64,000 bases of DNA. It comes from Astropecten irregularis (taxonomy: Eukaryota > Echinodermata > Asteroidea > Paxillosida > Astropectinidae). Both the position numbers and the translations under genes were made by a program. The notes below the pieces were generated by a model, which did not search any database, had not been told where the DNA came from, and was given only the letters and a program-made list of their open reading frames with translations. Below are positions 25,201 through 38,338 of this stretch, piece after piece (positions within the stretch are counted from its first letter, which is position 1; every line of letters starts with the position of its first letter). The DNA lies in contig OZ020259.1 in NCBI GenBank assembly GCA_963971285.1, positions 7,068,001 through 7,132,000 on the forward strand, in the 5' to 3' direction.

Positions 25201-28200
25201 TGACCAAGTGACTGCCATGGTCGAGTGATTTAAAGGTACAGTACATGATTGGATTTCATCCATACTTTCTCTCTGCAGAGCCTGACCAAGTTACTGCCGT
25301 AGCCGAGTGATGTAAAGGTACAGTACATGATTGGATTTCATCCAGACTTTCTCCCTGCAGAGCCTGACCAAGTCACTGCCGTAGCCGAGTGATTTAAAGG
25401 TACAGTACATGATTGGATTTCATCCATACTTTCTCCCTGCAGAGCCTGACCAAGTCACTGCCGTAGCCGAGTGATGTAAAGGTACAGTACATGATTGGAT
25501 TTCATCCATACTTTCTCCCTGCAGAGCCTGACCAAGTCACTGCCATGGCCGAGTGATTTAAAGGTACAGTACATGATTGGATTTCATCCAAAATTTCTCC
25601 CTGCAGAGCCTGACCAAGTCACTGCCATGCCCGAGTAATGTAAAGGTACAGTACATGATTGGATTTCATCCATACTTTCTCCCTGCAGAGCCTGACCAAG
25701 TCACTGCCATGGCCGAGTGATGTAAAGGTACAGAAAATGATTGGATTTCATCCATACTTTCTCCCTGCAGAGCCTGACCAAGTCACTGCCGTCGCCGAGT
25801 GGTTTAAAGGTACAGTACATGATTGGATTTCATCCATACTTTCTCCCTGCAGAGCCTGACAAAGTCACTGCCGTAGCCGAGTGATGTAAAGGTACAGTAC
25901 ATGATTGGATTTCATCCATACTTTCTCCCTGCAGAGCCTGACCAAGTCACTGCCATGGCCGAGTGATGTAAAGGTACAGTACATGATTGGATTTCATCCA
26001 TACTTTCTCCCTGCAGAGCCTGACCTAGTCACTGCCGTCGCCGAGTGGTTTAAAGGTACAGTACATGATTGGATTTCATCCATACTTTCTCCCTGCAGAG
26101 CCTGACAAAGTCACTGCCGTAGCCGAGTGATTTAAAGGTACAGTACATGATTGGATTTCATCCATACTTTCTCCCTGCAGAGCCTGTGACCAAGTCACTG
26201 CCATGGCCGAGTGATGTAAAGGTACAGTACATGATTGGATTTCATCCATACTTTCTCCCTGCAGAGCCTGACCAAGTCACTGCCATGGCCGAGTGATTTA
26301 AAGGTACAGTACATGATTGGATTTCATCCAAAATTTCTCCCTGCATAGCCTGACCAAGTCACTGCCATGCCCGAGTGATGTAAAGGTACAGTACATGATT
26401 GGATTTCATCCATACTTTCTCCCTGCAGAGCCTGACCAAGTCACTGCCATGCCCGAGTGATGTAAAGGTACAGTACATGATTGGATTTCATCCATACTTT
26501 CTCCCTGCAGAGCCTGACCAAGTGACTGCCATGGCCGAGTGATTTAAAGGTACAGTACATGATTGGATTTCATCCATACTTTCTCTCTGCAGAGCCTGAC
26601 CAAGTTACTGCCGTAGCCGAGTGATGTAAAGGTACAGTACATGATTGGATTTCATCCATACTTTCTCCCTGCAGAGCCTGACCAAGTCACTGCCGTAGCC
26701 GAGTGATTTAAAGGTACAGTACATGATTGGATTTCATCCATACTTTCTCCCTGCAGAGCCTGACCAAGTCACTGCCGTAGCCGAGTGATTTAAAGGTACA
26801 GTACATGATTGGATTTCATCCATACTTTCTCCCTGCAGAGCCTGACCAAGTCACTGCCGTAGCCGAGTGATGTAAAGGTACAGTACATGATTGGATTTCA
26901 TCCATACTTTCTCCCTGCAGAGCCTGACCAAGTCACTGCCGTGGCCGAGTGATTTAAAGGTACAGTACATGATTGGATTTCATCCATACTTTCTCCCTGC
27001 AGAGCATGACCAAGTCACTGCCATGCCCGAGTGATGTAAAGGTACAGTACATGATTGGATTTCATCCATACTTTCTCCCTGCAGAGCCTGACCAAGTGAC
27101 TGCCATGGCCGAGTGATTTAAAGGTACAGTACATGATTGGATTTCATCCATACTTTCTCTCTGCAGAGCCTGACCAAGTTACTGCCGTAGCCGAGTGATG
27201 TAAAGGTACAGTACATGATTGGATTTCATCCATACTTTCTCCCTGCAGAGCCTGACCAAGTCACTGCCGTAGCCGAGTGATTTAAAGGTACAGTACATGA
27301 TTGGATTTCATCCATACTTTCTCCCTGCAGAGCCTGACCAAGTCACTGCCGTAGCCGAGTGATGTAAAGGTACAGTACATGATTGGATTTCATCCATACT
27401 TTCTCCCTGCAGAGCCTGACCAAGTCACTGCCATGGCCGAGTGATGTAAAGGTACAGTACATGATTGGATTTCATCCATACTTTCTCCCTGCAGAGCCTG
27501 ACCAAGTGACTGCCATGGCCGAGTGATGTAAAGGTACAGTACATGATTGGATTTCATCCATACTTTCTCCCTGCAGAGCCTGACCAAGTCACTGCCGTCG
27601 CCGAGTGGTTTAAAGGTACAGTACATGATTGGATTTCATCCATACTTTCTCCCTGCAGAGCCTGACAAAGTCACTGCCGTAGCCGAGTGGTTTAAAGGTA
27701 CAGTACATGATTGGATTTCATCCATACTTTCTCCCTGCAGAGCCTGACAAAGTCACTGCCGTAGCCGAGTGATTTAAAGGTACAGTACATGATTGGATTT
27801 CATCCATACTTTCTCCCTGCAGAGCCTGACCAAGTCACTGCCATGCCCGAGTGATGTAAAGGTACAGTAAATGATTGGATTTCATCCATACTTTCTCCCT
27901 GCAGAGCCTGACCAAGTGACTGCCATGGCCGAGTGATTTAAAGGTACAGTACATGATTGGATTTCATCCATACTTTCTCTCTGCAGAGCCTGACCAAGTT
28001 ACTGCCGTAGCCGAGTGATGTAAAGGTACAGTACATGATTGGATTTCATCCATACTTTCTCCCTGCAGAGCCTGACCAAGTCACTGCCGTAGCCGAGTGA
28101 TTTAAAGGTACAGTACATGATTGGATTTCATCCATACTTTCTCCCTGCAGAGCCTGACCAAGTCACTGCCGTAGCCGAGTGATGTAAAGGTACAGTACAT

Positions 28201-29596
28201 GATTGGATTTCATCCATACTTTCTCCCTGCAGAGCCTGACCAAGTCACTGCCATGGCCGAGTGATGTAAAGGTACAGTACATGATTGGATTTCATCCATA
28301 CTTTCTCCCTGCAGAGCCTGACCTAGTCACTGCCGTCGCCGAGTGGTTTAAAGGTACAGTACATGATTGGATTTCATCCATACTTTCTCCCTGCAGAGCC
28401 TGACAAAGTCACTGCCGTAGCCGAGTGATTTAAAGGTACAGTACATGATTGGATTTCATCCATACTTTCTCCCTGCAGAGCCTGACCAAGTCACTGCCAT
28501 GCCCGAGTGATGTAAAGGTACAGTACATGATTGGATTTCATCCATACTTTCTCCCTGCAGAGCCTGACCAAGTGACTGCCATGGCCGAGTGATTTAAAGG
28601 TACAGTACATGATTGGATTTCATCCATACTTTCTCCCTGCAGAGCCTGACCAAGTCACTGCCGTAGCCGAGTGATGTAAAGGTACAGTACATGATTGGAT
28701 TTCATCCATACTTTCTCCCTGCAGAGCCTGACCAAGTCACTGCCATGGCCGAGTGATTTAAAGGTACAGTACATGATTGGATTTCATCCATACTTTCTCC
28801 CTGCAGAGCCTGACCAAGTCACTGCCATGCCCGAGTGATGTAAAGGTACAGTACATGATTGGATTTCATCCATACTTTCTCCCTGCAGAGCCTGACCAAG
28901 TGACTGCCATGGTCGAGTGATTTAAAGGTACAGTACATGATTGGATTTCATCCATACTTTCTCTCTGCAGAGCCTGACCAAGTTACTGCCGTAGCCGAGT
29001 GATGTAAAGGTACAGTACATGATTGGATTTCATCCAGACTTTCTCCCTGCAGAGCCTGACCAAGTCACTGCCGTAGCCGAGTGATTTAAAGGTACAGTAC
29101 ATGATTGGATTTCATCCATACTTTCTCCCTGCAGAGCCTGACCAAGTCACTGCCGTAGCCGAGTGATGTAAAGGTACAGTACATGATTGGATTTCATCCA
29201 TACTTTCTCCCTGCAGAGCCTGACCAAGTCACTGCCATGGCCGAGTGATTTAAAGGTACAGTACATGATTGGATTTCATCCAAAATTTCTCCCTGCAGAG
29301 CCTGACCAAGTCACTGCCATGCCCGAGTAATGTAAAGGTACAGTACATGATTGGATTTCATCCATACTTTCTCCCTGCAGAGCCTGACCAAGTCACTGCC
29401 ATGGCCGAGTGATGTAAAGGTACAGAAAATGATTGGATTTCATCCATACTTTCTCCCTGCAGAGCCTGACCAAGTCACTGCCGTCGCCGAGTGGTTTAAA
29501 GGTACAGTACATGATTGGATTTCATCCATACTTTCTCCCTGCAGAGCCTGACAAAGTCACTGCCGTAGCCGAGTGATTTAAAGGTACAGTACATGA
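22213..29596. repeat. 3692-bp block duplication within the 82-bp array (approximate limits)
   Basis: Rare variant units recur at exactly 3692 bp: the GAGCATGACC unit at 23309 and 27001, the TGGTCGAG unit near 25217 and 28909, the CATCCAGACTT unit near 25341 and 29033, the GAGTAATGTAAAG unit near 25634 and 29326, and the CAGAAAATG unit near 25731 and 29423. The CCTGTGACC unit at 22493 also has a partner at 26185. 3692 equals 45 units plus the 2-bp insertion. One unit set near 25905 is not matched in the second copy. The limits are estimated from these markers. Confidence 0.75.
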
Positions 29597-30296
29597 TGGG
29601 ATTTCATCCATACTTTCTCCCTGCAGAGCCTGACCAAGTCACTGCCATGCCCGAGTGATGTAAAGGTACAGTACATGATTGGATTTCATCCATACTTTCT
29701 CCCTGCAGAGCCTGACCAAGTGACTGCCATGGCCGAGTGATTTAAAGGTACAGTACATGATTGGATTTCATCCATACTTTCTCTCTGCAGAGCCTGACCA
29801 AGTTACTGCCGTAGCCGAGTGATGTAAAGGTACAGTACATGATTGGATTTCATCCATACTTTCTCCCTGCAGAGCCTGACCAAGTCACTGCCGTAGCCGA
29901 GTGATTTAAAGGTACAGTACATGATTGGATTTCATCCATACTTTCTCCCTGCAGAGCCTGACCAAGTCACTGCCGTAGCCGAGTGATGTAAAGGTACAGT
30001 ACATGATTGGATTTCATCCATACTTTCTCCCTGCAGAGCCTGTGACCAAGTCACTGCCATGGCCGAGTGATGTAAAGGTACAGTACATGATTGGATTTCA
30101 TCCATACTTTCTCCCTGCAGAGCCTGACCAAGTCACTGCCATGGCCGAGTGATTTAAAGGTACAGTACATGATTGGATTTCATCCAAAATTTCTCCCTGC
30201 ATAGCCTGACCAAGTCACTGCCATGCCCGAGTGATGTAAAGGTACAGTACATGATTGGATTTCATCCATACTTTCTCCCTGCAGAGCCTGACCAAG

Positions 30297-33200
30297 TCAC
30301 TGCCATGGTCGAGTGATGTAAAGGTACAGTACATGATTGGATTTCATCCATACTTTCTCCCTGCAGAGCCTGACCAAGTAATTACTGCCGTGGCCGAGTG
30401 ATGTAAAGGTACAGTACATGATTGGATTCCATCCATACTTTCTCCCTGCAGAGCCTGACCAAGTTACTGCCGTAGCTGAGTGATGTAAAGGTACAGTACA
30501 TGATTGGATTTCATCCATACTTTCTCCCTGCAGAGCCTGACCAAATCACTGCCATGCCCGAGTGATGTAAAGGTACAGTACATGATTGGATTTCATCCAT
30601 ACTTTCTCCCTGCAGAGTCTGACCAAGTCACTGCCGTCGCCGAGTGATTTAAAGGTACAGTACATGATTGGATTTCATCCATACTTTCTCCCTGCAGAGC
30701 CTGACCAAGTGACTGCCATGGCCGAGTGATTTAAAGGTACAGTACATGATTGGATTTCATCCATACTTTCTCTCTGCAGAGCCTGACCAAGTTACTGCCG
30801 TAGCCGAGTGATGTAAAGGTACAGTACATGATTGGATTTCATCCATACTTTCTCCCTGCAGAGCCTGACCAAGTCACTGCCGTAGCCGAGTGATTTAAAG
30901 GTACAGTACATGATTGGATTTCATCCATACTTTCTCCCTGCAGAGCCTGACCAAGTCACTGCCGTAGCCGAGTGATGTAAAGGTACAGTACATGATTGGA
31001 TTTCATCCATACTTTCTCCCTGCAGAGCCTGACCAAGTCACTGCCATGGCCGAGTGATGTAAAGGTACAGTACATGATTGGATTTCATCCATACTTTCTC
31101 CCTGCAGAGCCTGACCTAGTCACTGCCGTCGCCGAGTGGTTTAAAGGTACAGTACATGATTGGATTTCATCCATACTTTCTCCCTGCAGAGCCTGACAAA
31201 GTCACTGCCGTAGCCGAGTGATTTAAAGGTACAGTACATGATTGGATTTCATCCATACTTTCTCCCTGCAGAGCCTGACCAAGTCACTGCCATGCCCGAG
31301 TGATGTAAAGGTACAGTACATGATTGGATTTCATCCATACTTTCTCCCTGCAGAGCCTGACCAAGTGACTGCCATGGCCGAGTGATTTAAAGGTACAGTA
31401 TATGATTGGATTTCATCCATACTTTCTCTCTGCAGAGCCTGACCAAGTTACTGCCGTAGCCGAGTGATGTAAAGGTACAGTACATGATTGGATTTCATCC
31501 ATACTTTCTCCCTGCAGAGCCTGACCAAGTCACTGCCGTAGCCGAGTGATTTAAAGGTACAGTACATGATTGGATTTCATCCATACTTTCTCCCTGCAGA
31601 GCCTGACCAAGTCACTGCCGTAGCCGAGTGATGTAAAGGTACAGTACATGATTGGATTTCATCCATACTTTCTCCCTGCAGAGACCAAGTCACTGCCATG
31701 GCCGAGTGATTTAAAGGTACAGTACATGATTGGATTTCATCCATACTTTCTCCCTGCAGAGCCTGACCAAGTCACTGCCGTAGCCGAGTGATGTAAAGGT
31801 ACAGTACATGATTGGATTTCATCCATACTTTCTCCCTGCAGAGTCTGACCAAGTCACTGCCGTCGCCGAGTGATTTAAAGGTACAGTACATGATTGGATT
31901 TCATCCATACTTTCTCTCTGCAGAGCCTGACCAAGTTACTGCCGTAGCCGAGTGATGTAAAGGTACAGTACATGATTGGATTTCATCCATACTTTCTCCC
32001 TGCAGAGCCTGACCAAGTCACTGCCATGGCCGAGTGATTTAAAGGTACAGTACATGATTGGATTTCATCCATACTTTCTCCCTGCAGAGCCTGACCAAGT
32101 CACTGCCATGCCCGAGTGATGTAAAGGTACAGTACATGATTGGATTTCATCCATACTTTCTCCCTGCAGAGCCTGACCAAGTGACTGCCATGGTCGAGTG
32201 ATTTAAAGGTACAGTACATGATTGGATTTCATCCATACTTTCTCCCTGCAGAGCCTGACCAAGTCACTGCCGTAGCCGAGTGATGTAAAGGTACAGTACA
32301 TGATTGGATTTCATCCATACTTTCTCCCTGCAGAGCCTGACCAAGTCACTGCCATGGCCGAGTGATTTAAAGGTACAGTACATGATTGGATTTCATCCAA
32401 AATTTCTCCCTGCAGAGCCTGACCAAGTCACTGCCATGCCCGAGTGATGTAAAGGTACAGTACATGATTGGATTTCATCCATACTTTCTCCCTGCAGAGC
32501 CTGACCAAGTCACTGCCATGGCCGAGTGATGTAAAGGTACAGAAAATGATTGGATTTCATCCATACTTTCTCCCTGCAGAGCCTGACCAAGTCACTGCCG
32601 TCGCCGAGTGGTTTAAAGGTACAGTACATGATTGGATTTCATCCATACTTTCTCCCTGCAGAGCCTGACAAAGTCACTGCCGTAGCCGAGTGATTTAAAG
32701 GTACAGTACATGATTGGATTTCATCCATACTTTCTCCCTGCAGAGCCTGACCAAGTCACTGCCATGCCCGAGTGATGTAAAGGTACAGTACATGATTGGA
32801 TTTCATCCATACTTTCTCCCTGCAGAGCCTGACCAAGTGACTGCCATGGCCGAGTGATTTAAAGGTACAGTACATGATTGGATTTCATCCATACTTTCTC
32901 TCTGCAGAGCCGGACCAAGTGACTGCCGTAGCCGAGTGATGTAAAGGTACAGTACATGATTGGATTTCATCCATACTTTCTCCCTGCAGAGCCTGACCAA
33001 GTCACTGCCGTAGCCGAGTGATTTAAAGGTACAGTACATGATTGGATTTCATCCATACTTTCTCCCTGCAGAGCCTGACCAAGTCACTGCCGTAGCCGAG
33101 TGATGTAAAGGTACAGTACATGATTGGATTTCATCCATACTTTCTCCCTGCAGAGCCTGTGACCAAGTCACTGCCATGGCCGAGTGATGTAAAGGTACAG

Positions 33201-36200
33201 TACATGATTGGATTTCATCCATACTTTCTCCCTGCAGAGCCTGACCAAGTCACTGCCATGGCCGAGTGATTTAAAGGTACAGTACATGATTGGATTTCAT
33301 CCAAAATTTCTCCCTGCATAGCCTGACCAAGTCACTGCCATGCCCGAGTGATGTAAAGGTACAGTACATGATTGGATTTCATCCATACTTTCTCCCTGCA
33401 GAGCCTGACCAAGTCACTGCCATGGTCGAGTGATGTAAAGGTACAGTACATGATTGGATTTCATCCATACTTTCTCCCTGCAGAGCCTGACCAAGTAATT
33501 ACTGCCGTGGCCGAGTGATGTAAAGGTACAGTACATGATTGGATTCCATCCATACTTTCTCCCTGCAGAGCCTGACCAAGTTACTGCCGTAGCTGAGTGA
33601 TGTAAAGGTACAGTACATGATTGGATTTCATCCATACTTTCTCCCTGCAGAGCCTGACCAAATCACTGCCATGCCCGAGTGATGTAAAGGTACAGTACAT
33701 GATTGGATTTCATCCATACTTTCTCCCTGCAGAGTCTGACCAAGTCACTGCCGTCGCCGAGTGATTTAAAGGTACAGTACATGATTGGATTTCATCCATA
33801 CTTTCTCTCTGCAGAGCCTGACCAAGTTACTGCCGTAGCCGAGTGATGTAAAGGTACAGTACATGATTGGATTTCATCCAGACTTTCTCCCTGCAGAGCC
33901 TGACCAAGTCACTGCCGTAGCCGAGTGATTTAAAGGTACAGTACATGATTGGATTTCATCCATACTTTCTCCCTGCAGAGCCTGACCAAGTCACTGCCGT
34001 AGCCGAGTGATGTAAAGGTACAGTACATGATTGGATTTCATCCATACTTTCTCTCTGCAGAGCCTGACCAAGTTACTGCCGTAGCCGAGTGATGTAAAGG
34101 TACAGTACATGATTGGATTTCATCCAGACTTTCTCCCTGCAGAGCCTGACCAAGTCACTGCCGTAGCCGAGTGATGTAAAGGTACAGTACATGATTGGAT
34201 TTCATCCATACTTTCTCCCTGCAGAGCCTGTGACCAAGTCACTGCCATGGCCGAGTGATGTAAAGGTACAGTACATGATTGGATTTCATCCATACTTTCT
34301 CCCTGCAGAGCCTGACCAAGTCACTGCCATGGCCGAGTGATTTAAAGGTACAGTACATGATTGGATTTCATCCATACTTTCTCCCTGCAGAGCCTGACCA
34401 AGTCACTGCCATGCCCGAGTGATGTAAAGGTACAGTACATGATTGGATTTCATCCATACTTTCTCCCTGCAGAGCCTGACCAAGTGACTGCCATGGTCGA
34501 GTGATTTAAAGGTACAGTACATGATTGGATTTCATCCATACTTTCTCCCTGCAGAGCCTGACCAAATCACTGCCATGCCCGAGTGATGTAAAGGTACAGT
34601 ACATGATTGGATTTCATCCATACTTTCTCCCTGCAGAGTCTGACCAAGTCACTGCCGTCGCCGAGTGATTTAAAGGTACAGTACATGATTGGATTTCATC
34701 CATACTTTCTCCCTGCAGAGCCTGACCAAGTGACTGCCATGGCCGAGTGATTTAAAGGTACAGTACATGATTGGATTTCATCCATACTTTCTCTCTGCAG
34801 AGCCTGACCAAGTTACTGCCGTAGCCGAGTGATGTAAAGGTACAGTACATGATTGGATTTCATCCATACTTTCTCCCTGCAGAGCCTGACCAAGTCACTG
34901 CCGTAGCCGAGTGATTTAAAGGTACAGTACATGATTGGATTTCATCCATACTTTCTCCCTGCAGAGCCTGACCAAGTCACTGCCGTAGCCGAGTGATGTA
35001 AAGGTACAGTACATGATTGGATTTCATCCATACTTTCTCCCTGCAGAGCCTGACCAAGTCACTGCCATGGCCGAGTGATGTAAAGGTACAGTACATGATT
35101 GGATTTCATCCATACTTTCTCCCTGCAGAGCCTGACCTAGTCACTGCCGTCGCCGAGTGGTTTAAAGGTACAGTACATGATTGGATTTCATCCATACTTT
35201 CTCCCTGCAGAGCCTGACAAAGTCACTGCCGTAGCCGAGTGATTTAAAGGTACAGTACATGATTGGATTTCATCCATACTTTCTCCCTGCAGAGCCTGAC
35301 CAAGTCACTGCCATGCCCGAGTGATGTAAAGGTACAGTACATGATTGGATTTCATCCATACTTTCTCCCTGCAGAGCCTGACCAAGTGACTGCCATGGCC
35401 GAGTGATTTAAAGGTACAGTATATGATTGGATTTCATCCATACTTTCTCTCTGCAGAGCCTGACCAAGTTACTGCCGTAGCCGAGTGATGTAAAGGTACA
35501 GTACATGATTGGATTTCATCCATACTTTCTCCCTGCAGAGCCTGACCAAGTCACTGCCGTAGCCGAGTGATTTAAAGGTACAGTACATGATTGGATTTCA
35601 TCCATACTTTCTCCCTGCAGAGCCTGACCAAGTCACTGCCGTAGCCGAGTGATGTAAAGGTACAGTACATGATTGGATTTCATCCATACTTTCTCCCTGC
35701 AGAGACCAAGTCACTGCCATGGCCGAGTGATTTAAAGGTACAGTACATGATTGGATTTCATCCATACTTTCTCCCTGCAGAGCCTGACCAAGTCACTGCC
35801 GTAGCCGAGTGATGTAAAGGTACAGTACATGATTGGATTTCATCCATACTTTCTCCCTGCAGAGTCTGACCAAGTCACTGCCGTCGCCGAGTGATTTAAA
35901 GGTACAGTACATGATTGGATTTCATCCATACTTTCTCTCTGCAGAGCCTGACCAAGTTACTGCCGTAGCCGAGTGATGTAAAGGTACAGTACATGATTGG
36001 ATTTCATCCATACTTTCTCCCTGCAGAGCCTGACCAAGTCACTGCCATGGCCGAGTGATTTAAAGGTACAGTACATGATTGGATTTCATCCATACTTTCT
36101 CCCTGCAGAGCCTGACCAAGTCACTGCCATGCCCGAGTGATGTAAAGGTACAGTACATGATTGGATTTCATCCATACTTTCTCCCTGCAGAGCCTGACCA

Positions 36201-38338
36201 AGTGACTGCCATGGTCGAGTGATTTAAAGGTACAGTACATGATTGGATTTCATCCATACTTTCTCCCTGCAGAGCCTGACCAAGTCACTGCCGTAGCCGA
36301 GTGATGTAAAGGTACAGTACATGATTGGATTTCATCCATACTTTCTCCCTGCAGAGCCTGACCAAGTCACTGCCATGGCCGAGTGATTTAAAGGTACAGT
36401 ACATGATTGGATTTCATCCAAAATTTCTCCCTGCAGAGCCTGACCAAGTCACTGCCATGCCCGAGTGATGTAAAGGTACAGTACATGATTGGATTTCATC
36501 CATACTTTCTCCCTGCAGAGCCTGACCAAGTCACTGCCATGGCCGAGTGATGTAAAGGTACAGAAAATGATTGGATTTCATCCATACTTTCTCCCTGCAG
36601 AGCCTGACCAAGTCACTGCCGTCGCCGAGTGGTTTAAAGGTACAGTACATGATTGGATTTCATCCATACTTTCTCCCTGCAGAGCCTGACAAAGTCACTG
36701 CCGTAGCCGAGTGATTTAAAGGTACAGTACATGATTGGATTTCATCCATACTTTCTCCCTGCAGAGCCTGACCAAGTCACTGCCATGCCCGAGTGATGTA
36801 AAGGTACAGTACATGATTGGATTTCATCCATACTTTCTCCCTGCAGAGCCTGACCAAGTGACTGCCATGGCCGAGTGATTTAAAGGTACAGTACATGATT
36901 GGATTTCATCCATACTTTCTCTCTGCAGAGCCGGACCAAGTGACTGCCGTAGCCGAGTGATGTAAAGGTACAGTACATGATTGGATTTCATCCATACTTT
37001 CTCCCTGCAGAGCCTGACCAAGTCACTGCCGTAGCCGAGTGATTTAAAGGTACAGTACATGATTGGATTTCATCCATACTTTCTCCCTGCAGAGCCTGAC
37101 CAAGTCACTGCCGTAGCCGAGTGATGTAAAGGTACAGTACATGATTGGATTTCATCCATACTTTCTCCCTGCAGAGCCTGTGACCAAGTCACTGCCATGG
37201 CCGAGTGATGTAAAGGTACAGTACATGATTGGATTTCATCCATACTTTCTCCCTGCAGAGCCTGACCAAGTCACTGCCATGGCCGAGTGATTTAAAGGTA
37301 CAGTACATGATTGGATTTCATCCAAAATTTCTCCCTGCATAGCCTGACCAAGTCACTGCCATGCCCGAGTGATGTAAAGGTACAGTACATGATTGGATTT
37401 CATCCATACTTTCTCCCTGCAGAGCCTGACCAAGTCACTGCCATGGTCGAGTGATGTAAAGGTACAGTACATGATTGGATTTCATCCATACTTTCTCCCT
37501 GCAGAGCCTGACCAAGTAATTACTGCCGTGGCCGAGTGATGTAAAGGTACAGTACATGATTGGATTCCATCCATACTTTCTCCCTGCAGAGCCTGACCAA
37601 GTTACTGCCGTAGCTGAGTGATGTAAAGGTACAGTACATGATTGGATTTCATCCATACTTTCTCCCTGCAGAGCCTGACCAAATCACTGCCATGCCCGAG
37701 TGATGTAAAGGTACAGTACATGATTGGATTTCATCCATACTTTCTCCCTGCAGAGCCTGACCAAGTTACTGCCGTAGCCGAGTGATGTAAAGGTACAGTA
37801 CATGATTGGATTTCATCCAGACTTTCTCCCTGCAGAGCCTGACCAAGTCACTGCCGTAGCCGAGTGATTTAAAGGTACAGTACATGATTGGATTTCATCC
37901 ATACTTTCTCCCTGCAGAGCCTGACCAAGTCACTGCCGTAGCCGAGTGATGTAAAGGTACAGTACATGATTGGATTTCATCCATACTTTCTCTCTGCAGA
38001 GCCTGACCAAGTTACTGCCGTAGCCGAGTGATGTAAAGGTACAGTACATGATTGGATTTCATCCAGACTTTCTCCCTGCAGAGCCTGACCAAGTCACTGC
38101 CGTAGCCGAGTGATGTAAAGGTACAGTACATGATTGGATTTCATCCATACTTTCTCCCTGCAGAGCCTGTGACCAAGTCACTGCCATGGCCGAGTGATGT
38201 AAAGGTACAGTACATGATTGGATTTCATCCATACTTTCTCCCTGCAGAGCCTGACCAAGTCACTGCCATGGCCGAGTGATTTAAAGGTACAGTACATGAT
38301 TGGATTTCATCCAAAATTTCTCCCTGCATAGCCTGACC
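30297..38338. repeat. 4021-bp block duplication within the 82-bp array (approximate limits)
   Basis: Rare units recur at 4021-bp spacing: the 4-bp deletion unit GCAGAGACCAAG (31681 and 35702), the AGTATATGATT unit (31398 and 35419), the CAGAAAATG unit (32540 and 36561), the GAGCCGGACC unit (32908 and 36929) and the AAGTAATTACTG unit (33494 and 37515). 4021 equals 49 units plus net small insertions. Parts of this block appear again up to 40400, so at least one more, shorter duplication followed. Confidence 0.75.
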
